Below are positions 33,751 through 42,158 of a stretch of 64,000 nt of DNA, in pieces. Below the pieces are notes generated by a model, which was given only the letters and a program-made list of their open reading frames with translations, searched no databases and was not told the origin of the DNA. The stretch's first letter is position 1; every line of letters starts with the position of its first letter. The position numbers and the translations under genes are program-made. Location of the stretch: positions 1 through 64,000 of the forward strand of contig DATLRX010000035.1 in assembly GCA_035534435.1 (NCBI GenBank), read 5' to 3'. This DNA comes from Palsa-851 sp035534435. Lineage in GTDB: Bacteria; Chloroflexota; Dormibacteria; Aeolococcales; Aeolococcaceae.

Positions 33751-34371
33751 CTAGACTTTGCGGACCACGAACGTGCTGGCCATCTTGTCGTGCCAGCCCT
33801 GCTTGCGCGGATCAAATGCCGCCCAGATCAGGCCGATGGAAAACACGGCGGAGCTGATGAGATACCCGATGAATCGGCCGATCGCTCGGCCGACGCCGAT
33901 GTGCTGTCCGGTGGCGGCGTCGACGACGTGCAGGCCGAGCATCCGCTGACCGAGCGTCCCGCCGAGCTGTGACCAGAGGCCGACGAAGTAGAGCCCCTCA
34001 ACCCCGAATCCGAGGAGCTCAAAGGGGGCGATCGAACCGAGGAACGGGCTGGAGCAGGCGCCGGCGTAGGTGCCCGTCGACACTGCGTTGTTCAGGCAGT
34101 CGGCATACGTCTTCAACGTCGACCCCTCGAGCACGAAGAAGATGATGACCAGCGGAACGCCGATGATGATGCCGTCGATGAGCGCGGCAACGAAACGTAT
34201 CCAGAACCCCGCGTAGCCGATCCCCGGGGCGGGCCCCGCGTGTGGCGGTCCTCCTGAGTACGCCACGGGATACGCGGGCGGAGGTGGCGGGAGGTACGGC
34301 GACGGCGGGAACTGACCTCCGGCCCACGGCCCCGGCGGCTGCGGGGGTGGGAGCTGCCCTCCTGAGGTCAT
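33751..34371 (-). CDS. RDD family membrane protein
   Basis: A 206-residue protein with a Pro/Gly/Tyr-rich N-terminal arm (1-48) and an RDD domain. GFWIRFVAALIDGIIIGVPL carries the R and D of the first helix, and GGTLGQRMLGLHVVDAATG is the second motif. WHDKMASTFVVRK closes the domain. RDD proteins are polytopic; some act in ion transport, but most are uncharacterised. It lies between the Pro-rich membrane protein gene and ispH on the same strand. Confidence 0.85.
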   Translation of the reverse strand: MTSGGQLPPPQPPGPWAGGQFPPSPYLPPPPPAYPVAYSGGPPHAGPAPGIGYAGFWIRFVAALIDGIIIGVPLVIIFFVLEGSTLKTYADCLNNAVSTGTYAGACSSPFLGSIAPFELLGFGVEGLYFVGLWSQLGGTLGQRMLGLHVVDAATGQHIGVGRAIGRFIGYLISSAVFSIGLIWAAFDPRKQGWHDKMASTFVVRKV

Positions 34372-34442
34372 CTCGACGGCATCACTTCGGGACGACAGTA
34401 GCAGGCGGGCGGCGTTTGTGACTCAGGCAGCCGAAACGTGAC

Positions 34443-35318
34443 TCAGGCTGCGGGCATCGCCTCCAGGGCCGCGATCACCGACCGCGTGATCTGGGTCGGA
34501 GTCGACGCGCCGGATGTGACCCCGACTCGGTGCATTCCCCTGAACCAGCTCGGGTCGATGTCGGCGGCGGTATCGACGAGGTACGCGGGCTTGTGGCCCT
34601 TCTCGCGAACCACCTGCACGAGTCGCTGACTGTTGCTGCTGCGCGCGCTGCCGACCACCACCACGCACTCGACGTCGTCGGCCGCGATGACGGCGGCCTC
34701 CTGGCGCTCCTGCGTCGCGCGACAGATCTCGTTGTGGACCTCGATGGTCGGAAAGCGCTCGACGAGGCGATCGATGATCGCCTGCGTGTCCCACATGCTC
34801 AGAGTCGTCTGACAGGTGACGGCGAGCGGCCGTCCGTCAGGCGGGCTGACCGTGTCCGCCTCGTCGAGGCTTTCCACGAGCGTCGTGTGCTCCGGTGCGA
34901 TACCCATGACCCCGGCCGGCTCCGGGTGCCCGCGTTTGCCGATGTAGATGACGTGATGCCCGCTCCCGATCAGGTCGCGGACGAGGTCATGCGTGCGCGT
35001 GACGTCGCTGCACGTCGCGTCGACCACGTTGAGACCGCGCGCTCGCGCTGCTTCGACGACGGCCGGTGAGATGCCGTGCGCTGTGAAGATGACCGTTCCC
35101 TCTTCCACCTGGTCGAGCGCCTTCATGCGGTCGGTCTCGGCCACGAGCGCCACGCCGGATTCCTCCAGCTCTCGGGTGACATGCTCGTTGTGGACGAGGT
35201 ACCCGAGCATCGTCACCTTCTCGGTGCCCGAGCGCGCGGCACCCTCGCGCTTGGCGATCCTGATGGCCTCGACGACGCCGTGACAGTAGCCTCGCGGCGT
35301 GATCCGGACGACCTCCAT
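34443..35318 (-). CDS. ispH: 4-Hydroxy-3-methylbut-2-enyl diphosphate reductase
   Basis: A 291-residue iron-sulfur enzyme, the last step of the MEP isoprenoid pathway, giving IPP and DMAPP. The three cluster cysteines are visible in ITPRGYCHGVVEAI, VVDATCSDVTRTH and VHNEICRATQERQ. Other motifs are TAHGISP, GKRGHPEPAGVMG and GVTSGASTPTQI. The N-terminus is of the Firmicutes-like type. TAGACT lies 6 nt before the ATG, and this hexamer overlaps the stop of the upstream SpoIIM-like gene. Confidence 0.95.
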   Translation of the reverse strand: MEVVRITPRGYCHGVVEAIRIAKREGAARSGTEKVTMLGYLVHNEHVTRELEESGVALVAETDRMKALDQVEEGTVIFTAHGISPAVVEAARARGLNVVDATCSDVTRTHDLVRDLIGSGHHVIYIGKRGHPEPAGVMGIAPEHTTLVESLDEADTVSPPDGRPLAVTCQTTLSMWDTQAIIDRLVERFPTIEVHNEICRATQERQEAAVIAADDVECVVVVGSARSSNSQRLVQVVREKGHKPAYLVDTAADIDPSWFRGMHRVGVTSGASTPTQITRSVIAALEAMPAA

Positions 35319-35324
35319 GAATCC

Positions 35325-35330
35325 AGTCTA
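35325..35330 (-). promoter_or_regulatory. -10 element of leaderless ispH
   Basis: TAGACT on the minus strand, 6 nt before the ispH ATG, shares its TAG with the end of the SpoIIM-like gene (stop at 35328-35330). Confidence 0.5.
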
Positions 35331-36320
35331 CGCGGGGGTTTCCGCCGGACGGTCGAAGGCGAACGTTCGGCGGCGGCGTGGCTTCCGCCCCGCCAGCACC
35401 AGCCACGAGTACAGGAGGATTCCGACCGCCGCCCCGATCGCGAGCTTCGCGCCGTCGGGCAGCCCCGACGGGGAGACGAACGCCTCGAACGTGCCGGCGA
35501 TCACGAGCAGGCTCGCCGCGCCCAGGACGAGCATGACCGCGCGCACCGCGACGCGGGCGAGCGCTTCACCGCGGCGCAGCTGTCCGGGGCGGAGGATCGC
35601 GTCACCGAGCATCAGACCGGTGCCACCGCTGATCACGATGACGCTGAGCTCGAGAACGCCGTGAGGAACGATGAGTGACCAGAACTGCACGTCGTAGCCG
35701 CCGAGGCGAACCGCGGCCGCGACCGTGCCAAGCATCCAGCCGTTGCTGAGCAGCACGAACGCTGTCGGGATACCGAGGAACACGCCGCCGGCAAAGCAGA
35801 TCAGCGCGACGCGGATGTTGTTCTGGATGATGAACGCGGCGGCAAACGGCGCATCCTGCACGCCGGTGCTGATCTGACCGCGTGCCATCTGGTCGAACAG
35901 TGATGGCGGGACGAGTGAAGACCGCAGGTCGGGGCGGACGTCGACGGCGATCCACCCGGCGACGAAACCGATGAGCATCAACACCAGGCTCGCGGTGATG
36001 TACGGCCAGGCGGCGCGGAACGATCGCGGCAACGCGGTCGCGAAGAATCGTCCGATCGACCCCACGCGCACCGCCCTGCCGCGGTACAGCAGAGGATGCG
36101 CTCGCGCGCACAGCGTGTTGAGGTACTCCGTGATCGGTGTGTCGGGATGGTCGCGGCGTGCGATGGCGAGGTCGCTGGACGTCTGACGGAGCAACATGCC
36201 GAACCGCTCGATGTCACTCGCCGACTGCGTGCGCAGCCGTCCACGCCGCGCGGTCTTGATGGCCGCCTCGAGCTCCTCCCAGCGAGCGTGGCGCTCGCCG
36301 ATGAACGCGTCGAGGTTCAC
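35328..36320 (-). CDS. SpoIIM-like stage II sporulation M family membrane protein
   Basis: A 330-residue protein. A hydrophilic helical N-terminus (1-95) contains HARWEELEAAIKTARRGRLR. Six or so transmembrane helices follow, with the family motif FIIQNNIRVALICFAGGVFL and IVPHGVLELSVIVISGGTGL. In sporulating Firmicutes SpoIIM works in engulfment. In actinobacteria and relatives, homologues pair with RDD and DUF58/MoxR genes and have no known sporulation role. It overlaps the RDD gene by ATGA. Confidence 0.85.
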   Translation of the reverse strand: MNLDAFIGERHARWEELEAAIKTARRGRLRTQSASDIERFGMLLRQTSSDLAIARRDHPDTPITEYLNTLCARAHPLLYRGRAVRVGSIGRFFATALPRSFRAAWPYITASLVLMLIGFVAGWIAVDVRPDLRSSLVPPSLFDQMARGQISTGVQDAPFAAAFIIQNNIRVALICFAGGVFLGIPTAFVLLSNGWMLGTVAAAVRLGGYDVQFWSLIVPHGVLELSVIVISGGTGLMLGDAILRPGQLRRGEALARVAVRAVMLVLGAASLLVIAGTFEAFVSPSGLPDGAKLAIGAAVGILLYSWLVLAGRKPRRRRTFAFDRPAETPA

Positions 36321-37087
36321 CGCAGACGCTGGTCGAGTTGCAGGTAGACCCGCTCGATGAACAGCTCCGGCGTCCAGTGTCGCTCGGGCGCGTCCGCGGG
36401 CATGGCCAGCCGCTCCATCAGCCGCTTGGCGATGTCGGCCGACAGGCTGGCGCGCAGCCGCGGGCTCAACCCGGGACGCGCGAGGAACACTCGCAGCGCA
36501 TCGTGCTCGAAGCTGCCCAGGCGTTCGATGCCGGAGATGCCGGGGCCGGCGTCCGGAGTCCGCAGGATGATCGGCGGTGGGGATGCTGCGGCCGCGAGCG
36601 TGATCAGCGTGCGGTCCCGCACCACCACCGTTCCGGCGGCAAGGTCGCCGAGGCGGCGCGTCTGGGGTTGGAAGAACATCACGACGAGCCCCACGAGCAC
36701 GACCGAGAAATCGATGACACGGATGACGTTGCGCACCGCCACGGCACCGAAGTCGACCGCCGATCCGTCGACCCGGATCACCCGCAGGCCCATGGCGCTC
36801 TTGCCTGGCGTCTTGCCCGAGGTCACCGCCTCGGCGACGAAGAAGTATCCGAAGTACACGAAGAACGCGAAGATCCCGATCGCCGCGTTGGCGAAATCCG
36901 ATCCCTCGCTCGTGGTGACGAAGGTGCCGGCGAGCGCTCCCGCAAGGAGGATGGCAACGATCGTCAGGGGTATGGCGACGCAGTTGTCGAGGAACTGCGC
37001 AACGATCCGGCTCCCGACGCCCGCGACCGTATAGCCGAGCGTGACGTTGTCCGAGGTCTTGACGCTGATGGTGTCGAGCTGGGTCAC
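36317..37087 (-). CDS. RDD family membrane protein (SpoIIM partner)
   Basis: A 256-residue protein. The RDD domain spans about residues 20-160, with VAGVGSRIVAQFLDNCVAIP, TSGKTPGKSAMGLRVIRVDG and RRLGDLAAGTVVVRDR. The C-terminal 80 residues are hydrophilic and helical. It starts at GTG and overlaps the SpoIIM-like gene by 4 bp. The SpoIIM-RDD pair is a recurrent arrangement near MoxR/DUF58 loci, which here lie 4 kb away. Confidence 0.88.
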   Translation of the reverse strand: MTQLDTISVKTSDNVTLGYTVAGVGSRIVAQFLDNCVAIPLTIVAILLAGALAGTFVTTSEGSDFANAAIGIFAFFVYFGYFFVAEAVTSGKTPGKSAMGLRVIRVDGSAVDFGAVAVRNVIRVIDFSVVLVGLVVMFFQPQTRRLGDLAAGTVVVRDRTLITLAAAASPPPIILRTPDAGPGISGIERLGSFEHDALRVFLARPGLSPRLRASLSADIAKRLMERLAMPADAPERHWTPELFIERVYLQLDQRLR

Positions 37088-37155
37088 CGAGTCATCGTCG
37101 CACGCGCGCGAGGGGCTATCGCCACCGTCGCGATACGGTCACCCGCCCGATCCCG

Positions 37156-37368
37156 TCACTCGACGACGGCGACCGTCTGGCCCTCCTGCACCACCTGGCC
37201 CTCGGCGACAAGGATCTGGATCACGGTTCCCGACATCGGGGTGGTGATCGGGATCTCCATCTTCATGGACTCCAGGATCATCAGCGTGTCGTCCTCCTCG
37301 ACCACCTGTCCGACCTCGACGATGATCTTCCAGAGATTGCCGACCAGCTCGGCCTTCACTTCTGCCAC
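37156..37368 (-). CDS. Free-standing biotinyl carrier domain protein
   Basis: A 70-residue protein that consists only of a biotin/lipoyl attachment domain. The biotinylation site is LMILESMKMEIPITTPMSGT, with the ESMKM lysine. It would shuttle carboxybiotin to the carboxyltransferase encoded 10 bp upstream. GAGGAGGG precedes the GTG start and overlaps the end of that gene. No biotin carboxylase subunit is present in the window, so it must come from another locus. Confidence 0.9.
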   Translation of the reverse strand: MAEVKAELVGNLWKIIVEVGQVVEEDDTLMILESMKMEIPITTPMSGTVIQILVAEGQVVQEGQTVAVVE

Positions 37369-37378
37369 GTTGCCCTCC

Positions 37379-38953
37379 TCACACCGGCGGCACGCCGTGC
37401 TTGCGCCAGGCGCGTCGCTGCCGTTTCGTCTCCGCACCCTCGAGTGCCTCGATGATGACCCTTCGCGTATCGGCGGGGTCGATGATGTCGTCCACCATCG
37501 CCCACGACGCTGCGATGAACGGGTCGATGGTCAGGCGGATGGCGTCGGCGAAGGCCGCGCGGGCCGCCGCGGGATCGTCGGCGGCAGCGATCTGCTTGGT
37601 GAAGATGATGTCGACCGCGCCCTCCGGGCCCATGACCGAGATCTCCGCCGTCGGCCACGCGACGAGCGTGTCAGGCTCGTAGCCGCGGCCGCACATCACG
37701 TAGTACCCGGCGCCGTACGCCTTGCGCAGCACCACGGTCACCTTCGGCACCGTCGCCTCGCTCACCGCGAACAGCATCTTGGCCCCGTGCCGGATGATTC
37801 CCTGCTTCTCGACCTCGGTGCCGACGATGAACCCGGGGACGTCCTGCAGGAAGACGAGCGGAATGTTGAAGGCGTCGCACAACCAGACAAAGCGGGCTGC
37901 CTTGTCCGCGGCGTCGATGTCGAGCGCGCCTCCCTTGATCATCGGCTGGCTCGCCACGATGCCCGCGCTCCTGCCGTCGAAGTGAGCGAACGCCGTGATG
38001 ATGTTGCGCGCGAATGTCGGTTTGATCTCGAAGACATGTCCGTCATCGGCGAGTCTCCGGATCACCTTGCGCATGTCGTATGCCGCGCGAGGGTTCGTCG
38101 GTACCAGCCTGGCGAGACCGTCGACGCGGCGGTCGCGCGGATCCGCGGTTGCTCGACGCGGCGGCAGCTCGCGGTTGTTGGACGGTAGAAACGAGAGGAA
38201 CTCGCGCACGGCGGCCAGGCAGGCCGGGTCGTCGTCGACCTCGAGATCACCCACACCGCTGACGTAGCAATGGACCTGGCTTCCGCCCATGTCGTGGTCC
38301 GTGGTCTCCTCCCCGGTCGCGGCCTTCACGAGCCTCGCGCCGCCGAGCGACATGCTGCTCGTCTCCTTGACCATCGGGACGTAGTCGGCGAGTCCGGGGA
38401 TGTACGCGGTGCCCGCGGCACAGGGGCCGAGCATCGCCGCCACCTGCGGGACGACGCCGCTCATCTGGACCTGCTCGAAGAAGAGGGCGCCGCTGCCGGC
38501 GAACGTGCTGCCGGCCGCCTCCTGGATGCGGGCGCCGGCGGAGTCGAGCAGCCAGATCATCGGCAGCCTGTTGAGCATCGCCTTCTTGCGGAGGCGCGCC
38601 ACCTTCTGCTCGCCGATCATGCCCATGGATCCGGCCATGACCGTGAAGTCGTATGCGGCGCAGTACACGCGCCGCCCGTCGACAAGCCCCTCTCCGGTCA
38701 CCACACCGTCTGCCGGCGTACGCTCCGGTTCGGTGATGCCCCCGGTCATCGAGTGCTGATGCGCGAGGACGCCGAACTCGACGAACGTGCCGGCGTCGAA
38801 GAGCAGGTCGATGCGCTCGCGCGCCGTCAGCTTGTGCCGGGCGTGCTGCTGCTCGATCCGCTCGTGTCCGCCCATGGCGAGCGAGCGCTCCCGGCGCGCG
38901 TGCAGCGCGGCAGTGAGCTCGTCGAGCCCGGGCAGCTCCTTCGGCTCGCTCAC
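37379..38953 (-). CDS. Acyl-CoA carboxylase carboxyltransferase subunit
   Basis: A 524-residue carboxyltransferase of the AccD/PccB type. The acyl-CoA side has KLTARERIDLLFDAGTFVEF and LDSAGARIQEAAGSTFAGSG. The carboxybiotin side has VFLQDVPGFIVGTEVEKQGI and GAGYYVMCGRGYEPDTLVAWP followed by TAEISVMGPEGAV. It forms a unit with the biotinyl protein. Its divergence from the propionyl-CoA-type subunit at 58 kb suggests another acyl-CoA substrate; which one cannot be read from sequence alone. Confidence 0.9.
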   Translation of the reverse strand: MSEPKELPGLDELTAALHARRERSLAMGGHERIEQQHARHKLTARERIDLLFDAGTFVEFGVLAHQHSMTGGITEPERTPADGVVTGEGLVDGRRVYCAAYDFTVMAGSMGMIGEQKVARLRKKAMLNRLPMIWLLDSAGARIQEAAGSTFAGSGALFFEQVQMSGVVPQVAAMLGPCAAGTAYIPGLADYVPMVKETSSMSLGGARLVKAATGEETTDHDMGGSQVHCYVSGVGDLEVDDDPACLAAVREFLSFLPSNNRELPPRRATADPRDRRVDGLARLVPTNPRAAYDMRKVIRRLADDGHVFEIKPTFARNIITAFAHFDGRSAGIVASQPMIKGGALDIDAADKAARFVWLCDAFNIPLVFLQDVPGFIVGTEVEKQGIIRHGAKMLFAVSEATVPKVTVVLRKAYGAGYYVMCGRGYEPDTLVAWPTAEISVMGPEGAVDIIFTKQIAAADDPAAARAAFADAIRLTIDPFIAASWAMVDDIIDPADTRRVIIEALEGAETKRQRRAWRKHGVPPV

Positions 38954-38989
38954 CGGGCGTCCGCGCCGGTGCTCATCCGTGAGTGACCG

Positions 38990-39916
38990 TCAGGCGGCGA
39001 CGCCGATGATCCGGCCGTCGATCCAACCCGTCCAGCCGTTCGAGCAGATGACGCGAGCCCACGCGCCGCGCACTTCCGCCACCTGGATGGGCAGGCCCGG
39101 CGCCAGGTTGGCGACCACGGGACCGGACGGATCAGGGGCGCCCCAGGCCCGGAGACCCTGCGGCGGCACAGAGTGGCTGGGCGCCCACTGGCCGGCGGGT
39201 GCCGGCTGCGGCACGGGCTGCGCCTGGACCGGTTGCGCCTGATACGGCTGCGGGGAGTACGCGGGCTGCGCCGGCTGCGGCGTGAAGCTCGGCTGCGGCA
39301 GCGGCTGCGGGGTGGGGATCGGCGTCGGGGTCGGCACCGGTTGCGGGACGACGACCTGGGGGATCGACTCGCCCATCGCGGGCGTGGGGCCTGTCAGGTC
39401 CGCCGCAACGGCACCGGTGCCTGCGGCCGCGACCGTGTCGCTGTCGGTCGCGGTGCCGTCGTCCGGCATGTCGGCAAGGACGGTGTCGTCGTCGGTCGTC
39501 GCGATCTCGGGGCTGATTGCGTCGAGCAGCGCGCTCGTGCGAGCGAGCTCCGCGACCGCCTGCACGAAGGTGTGCTTGCTGAGCCCGTCGTGATAGACGT
39601 AGGTCTGCGCCACGACGCTCGTGTCACCGCCGGAGCGCTCGACCGCCGCCGTCACCGAGCCGGGCCGCTGCGCGACGAGCTCGTTCGCCGCGCTGACGTT
39701 GTCACCGCTGAGGGTCACGCTCCGGCGGATCGTCACGCGATCGGCACCGGCGGCCTGCAGAACGACCAGGTCCACGGGCGAGCTGCTCAGGGTCCCGGAC
39801 TTCAGCCCGAAAGCGAAGTCGGTGCCCGGCTCGAAGCGGTCGGACGTGATCTCCAGGTCGTCGTCGGACGAGCACCAATTGGTGATGCTCTGCTTGACCT
39901 CATCGGAAGATGGCAT
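38990..39916 (-). CDS. SH3-like domain protein with long Pro/Gln linker
   Basis: A 308-residue protein with no signal peptide. Residues 1-130 form an alpha/beta domain (EVKQSITNWCSSDDDLEITS) reminiscent of YbjN-like or secretion-chaperone folds. Residues 175-255 are low-complexity with repeats of QPAQPAYSP and AQPVQAQPV type. The C-terminal ~55 residues are an SH3-like fold, with WGAPDPSGPVVANLAPGLPI and GAWARVICSNGWTGWIDGR. GAGGAGAGGAG precedes the ATG. The function is unknown. Confidence 0.7.
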   Translation of the reverse strand: MPSSDEVKQSITNWCSSDDDLEITSDRFEPGTDFAFGLKSGTLSSSPVDLVVLQAAGADRVTIRRSVTLSGDNVSAANELVAQRPGSVTAAVERSGGDTSVVAQTYVYHDGLSKHTFVQAVAELARTSALLDAISPEIATTDDDTVLADMPDDGTATDSDTVAAAGTGAVAADLTGPTPAMGESIPQVVVPQPVPTPTPIPTPQPLPQPSFTPQPAQPAYSPQPYQAQPVQAQPVPQPAPAGQWAPSHSVPPQGLRAWGAPDPSGPVVANLAPGLPIQVAEVRGAWARVICSNGWTGWIDGRIIGVAA

Positions 39917-39966
39917 CGGTGATCTCCTCTCCTCGTCCTCGAAGAATGGGGGCGACTATACGGCGT

Positions 39967-40884
39967 TCAGGAAGCGCGGGCTGCCTTCGGTCCAGTGTCC
40001 GCCATCGAAAGCAATCCGTCGAGGACATCGCCGAACCGGTTGTTGGCAAGGGAGAGATGGCCTTCCTCGGGGAGCACGTGCAGCTCCGCGCCGGGGATGT
40101 GAGCAGCGAGCCATTCGCCGTGCGGCATCGGGACCATCCGGTCCTCGCCGCCCTGCCAGACGGCGACCGGGGTGCGGATCGACCCGAGGTCGAATCCCCA
40201 GGGATGTACGAACGCGATGTCGTCGTCGCGCCACCCCGCCGTGCCTGCGGACACCGCGCGATGGAAGCTGCCCGCGATGTGCTCGGCGTAGGCACCGGTC
40301 AGCGCTCTTTTGTCCACGTCGCTCACAAGACCGCCCAGGGCCGCCGCGACCTCATCCGCCTCCACGAGGCGCAGGTGCCCGGCCTCGACCTCGAGATACG
40401 GCGTGAGCACGTCAGGCCCTTTCATGCTCGCCTCGAACTCGACCAGGTTCTCGGGCCCCATGCCCGCGAGCCAGTCGAGCCCCTCGGCCGGCCACGGAGC
40501 GACTCCGGCCAGGGTCGCGGTCGCGAGCACCCGGTCGGGAAGCAGCGCGGCGCATGCGAGCGCGTGCGGGCCACCGCCCGATTGCCCGGCGCAGATGAAT
40601 GTGTCGAACCCGAGGGCGTCGAGGATGGTGGTGACATCCTGCGCGACATCGCCGACGGATCGACCCGGCTTTGGCGTCGACGTCGAATACCCGGAGCGTG
40701 AGAACGTCACGAACCGGAGGCCGCGCTCGCTCGCCGCGGCGAGTGACGGTCCGAAGATGGCGGCCGACGACGGTGTCCCGCTGTGCCAGAGAAGACAGCG
40801 TCCGTCTTCGGGGCCGGCGGACACGACCTCGAGATCCCGCCTGTCGGGGGTCGTGATCGTCTGCCGGCGCGGTTCGGAACTCAT
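39967..40884 (-). CDS. Alpha/beta hydrolase
   Basis: A 305-residue alpha/beta-hydrolase-fold protein. The nucleophile elbow is FICAGQSGGGPHALACAALL. The oxyanion-loop region is CLLWHSGTPSSAAIF, the acid is probably in VWQGGEDRMVP, and the catalytic His is in VLPEEGHLSL. The overall pattern resembles epoxide-hydrolase and haloperoxidase-like esterases, with no clear substrate. It lies 4 bp downstream of the glyoxalase-like gene, in the same direction, so the two may be co-expressed. Confidence 0.88.
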   Translation of the reverse strand: MSSEPRRQTITTPDRRDLEVVSAGPEDGRCLLWHSGTPSSAAIFGPSLAAASERGLRFVTFSRSGYSTSTPKPGRSVGDVAQDVTTILDALGFDTFICAGQSGGGPHALACAALLPDRVLATATLAGVAPWPAEGLDWLAGMGPENLVEFEASMKGPDVLTPYLEVEAGHLRLVEADEVAAALGGLVSDVDKRALTGAYAEHIAGSFHRAVSAGTAGWRDDDIAFVHPWGFDLGSIRTPVAVWQGGEDRMVPMPHGEWLAAHIPGAELHVLPEEGHLSLANNRFGDVLDGLLSMADTGPKAARAS

Positions 40885-40888
40885 GGCA

Positions 40889-41254
40889 TCAGTCCTCGAG
40901 GTTGTATGCGGTTGCGTGTGACGGTTGGTAGAGGCCGATCTCGCCGGCGCCGGGGACGCGCATCCGAACAAGGCGGCCGAACCGGGTCTCCGTCACCGGG
41001 CCGGCGAACTCGGCGCCTTTCACCGTGAGGTCAGCGACAGTCTGGTCGACGTCGTCGCACAGCAGGAAGAGCTCGTGGTGCCCGCTCGGCGACGACTCTC
41101 CGGTCGGATGCATCCCCAGCTCCGACGGCGGAAGTTTGAAGATCAGCCACCCGCCGTGCGCATCGACGTTCGGCATGTCGAGCACATCGCGGAAGAAGGC
41201 TCTCGCAGCCTCAGGGTCGTCCGCGTAGAGAATCGCGTGGGCGGCGACGATCAT
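40889..41254 (-). CDS. Glyoxalase/VOC family protein
   Basis: A 121-residue VOC-fold protein. It has two beta-alpha-beta-beta-beta modules, with AHAILYADDPEAARAFFRDV and HHELFLLCDDVDQTVADLTV. Metal-binding positions include the His of AHAILY, the His of GHHELF and the Glu near AGEIGLYQPSH. It may be a dioxygenase, isomerase or resistance protein, and the reaction cannot be told. The ATG overlaps the stop of the upstream DinB-like gene (ATGA). Confidence 0.85.
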   Translation of the reverse strand: MIVAAHAILYADDPEAARAFFRDVLDMPNVDAHGGWLIFKLPPSELGMHPTGESSPSGHHELFLLCDDVDQTVADLTVKGAEFAGPVTETRFGRLVRMRVPGAGEIGLYQPSHATAYNLED

Positions 41255-41847
41255 CCCGGGTCGCGTCCCGTGAGCCCGAGCAGTCGCTGCATCAGTGGCG
41301 CATCGTCGGGGACCGGTATCGCCGGCGGGAAGACGCCGTACTGCCGGTACGCATCCGCGACGGGGCTCAACTCGTCCCACAATCCCTGGACGAGGTCGTC
41401 CGGAAGGGTCGGATCGACTCCGATCACCTTGGCGATGTCCCACGCGCGAAGGCCTCGAAACCCGTTGATCTGCCAGAAGTATTCGCGTGCCGGATAGTCC
41501 CCGAACGAGCAGTGCACCGTGCGATCGAGGTCGTCCAGCCGCATCGCGGCGTCGCACGACTTGTCGACGATCGCGGCGAACGATGCCTTCGGATCCGCGC
41601 CGAGCAGGTCGCCGTCGAATTTCGTCTTCCCGGTCTCGTCGATGGTCCGGCCTGTGAGCATGTCGGGGACCCACGCATCGTCGAACGCGTGGTATCCGAT
41701 GACCGTCCGTAGCGACGGAATGTTCTCCGTCTCATGCCCCTGCGCGAAACTCGCCGGCATCTGCATGTCCCACTGGTCGTCGGTGATCTGTCCGACGACC
41801 CTGTCGAGTGCGCGATCGGCGAGCACAAAGACGCCCCGTTCGTTCAT
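41251..41847 (-). CDS. DinB/maleylpyruvate-isomerase-like protein
   Basis: A 198-residue helical protein resembling the four-helix-bundle DinB_2/MDMPI group (thiol-dependent transferases). The N-terminal helix is RGVFVLADRALDRVVGQITD with DDQWDMQMP, and FGDYPAREYFWQINGFRGLR aligns with the family's second metal-helix region. The expected His ligands are only partly visible, so activity is uncertain. The start has a GGAGGA site 6 nt upstream. It overlaps the glyoxalase-like gene by 4 bp. Confidence 0.7.
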   Translation of the reverse strand: MNERGVFVLADRALDRVVGQITDDQWDMQMPASFAQGHETENIPSLRTVIGYHAFDDAWVPDMLTGRTIDETGKTKFDGDLLGADPKASFAAIVDKSCDAAMRLDDLDRTVHCSFGDYPAREYFWQINGFRGLRAWDIAKVIGVDPTLPDDLVQGLWDELSPVADAYRQYGVFPPAIPVPDDAPLMQRLLGLTGRDPG

Positions 41848-41915
41848 GTCGGCTCCTCCGGATATCGCTGGAATCATCGCAGTTGCGCGCGCGGTCATGA
41901 CTCGCGAGCCGTCTG

Positions 41916-41987
41916 TAGCCCCGGCAGGAATCGAACCTGCGCACAAGGTTTAGGAAACCTCTGCTCTATCCACTGAGCTACGGGGCC
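41916..41987 (-). tRNA. tRNA-Arg (CCT), with G1-U72 wobble
   Basis: A complete cloverleaf on the minus strand: acceptor GGCCCCG/CGGGGCT, TA, D arm GCTC...GAGC, anticodon stem GAGGT/ACCTT with loop TTCCTAA (anticodon CCT), T arm GCAGG-TTCGATT-CCTGC and discriminator A. The first pair is G1-U72, a wobble. CCA is not encoded (the bases after A73 are CAG), unlike the tRNA-Tyr gene at 175-250. Confidence 0.93.
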
Positions 41988-42146
41988 GCGCGGCAATGCT
42001 ATCGCCTCGCCGTCGCGCGTCCACGGGGCGTGTCCGGAACGGGGAGCGAGTCGCCGAGCACGCCTGAGCAGCGAGGCGATGCAGTGCCGTCAGCAGGCGG
42101 TGATCGGAAGTAACCGAACCGTGCGGCGGGGTTTCCGAAGCCGACG

Positions 42147-42152
42147 TACGAT
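42147..42152 (+). promoter_or_regulatory. -10 element of leaderless membrane-protein gene
   Basis: TACGAT lies 6 nt before the GTG start at 42159, with no ribosome-binding site. Confidence 0.5.
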
Positions 42153-42158
42153 CGGCGC

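Noticed and set aside
35328..36320. Evidence of endospore formation
   Set aside because: SpoIIM-like and SpoIIIAA-like proteins occur widely in non-sporulating bacteria, and no other sporulation gene is present.
39242..39330. Short repeats resembling a CRISPR or satellite array
   Set aside because: They encode the Pro/Gln-rich linker of the SH3-like protein; units vary in length and have no spacer structure.
39951..39962. GACTATACGG, a possible third copy of the shared promoter motif
   Set aside because: The CGTATAGT core is present on the minus strand upstream of the SH3-like gene, but the ACATACACA block is absent. It is at most an ordinary -10 element.
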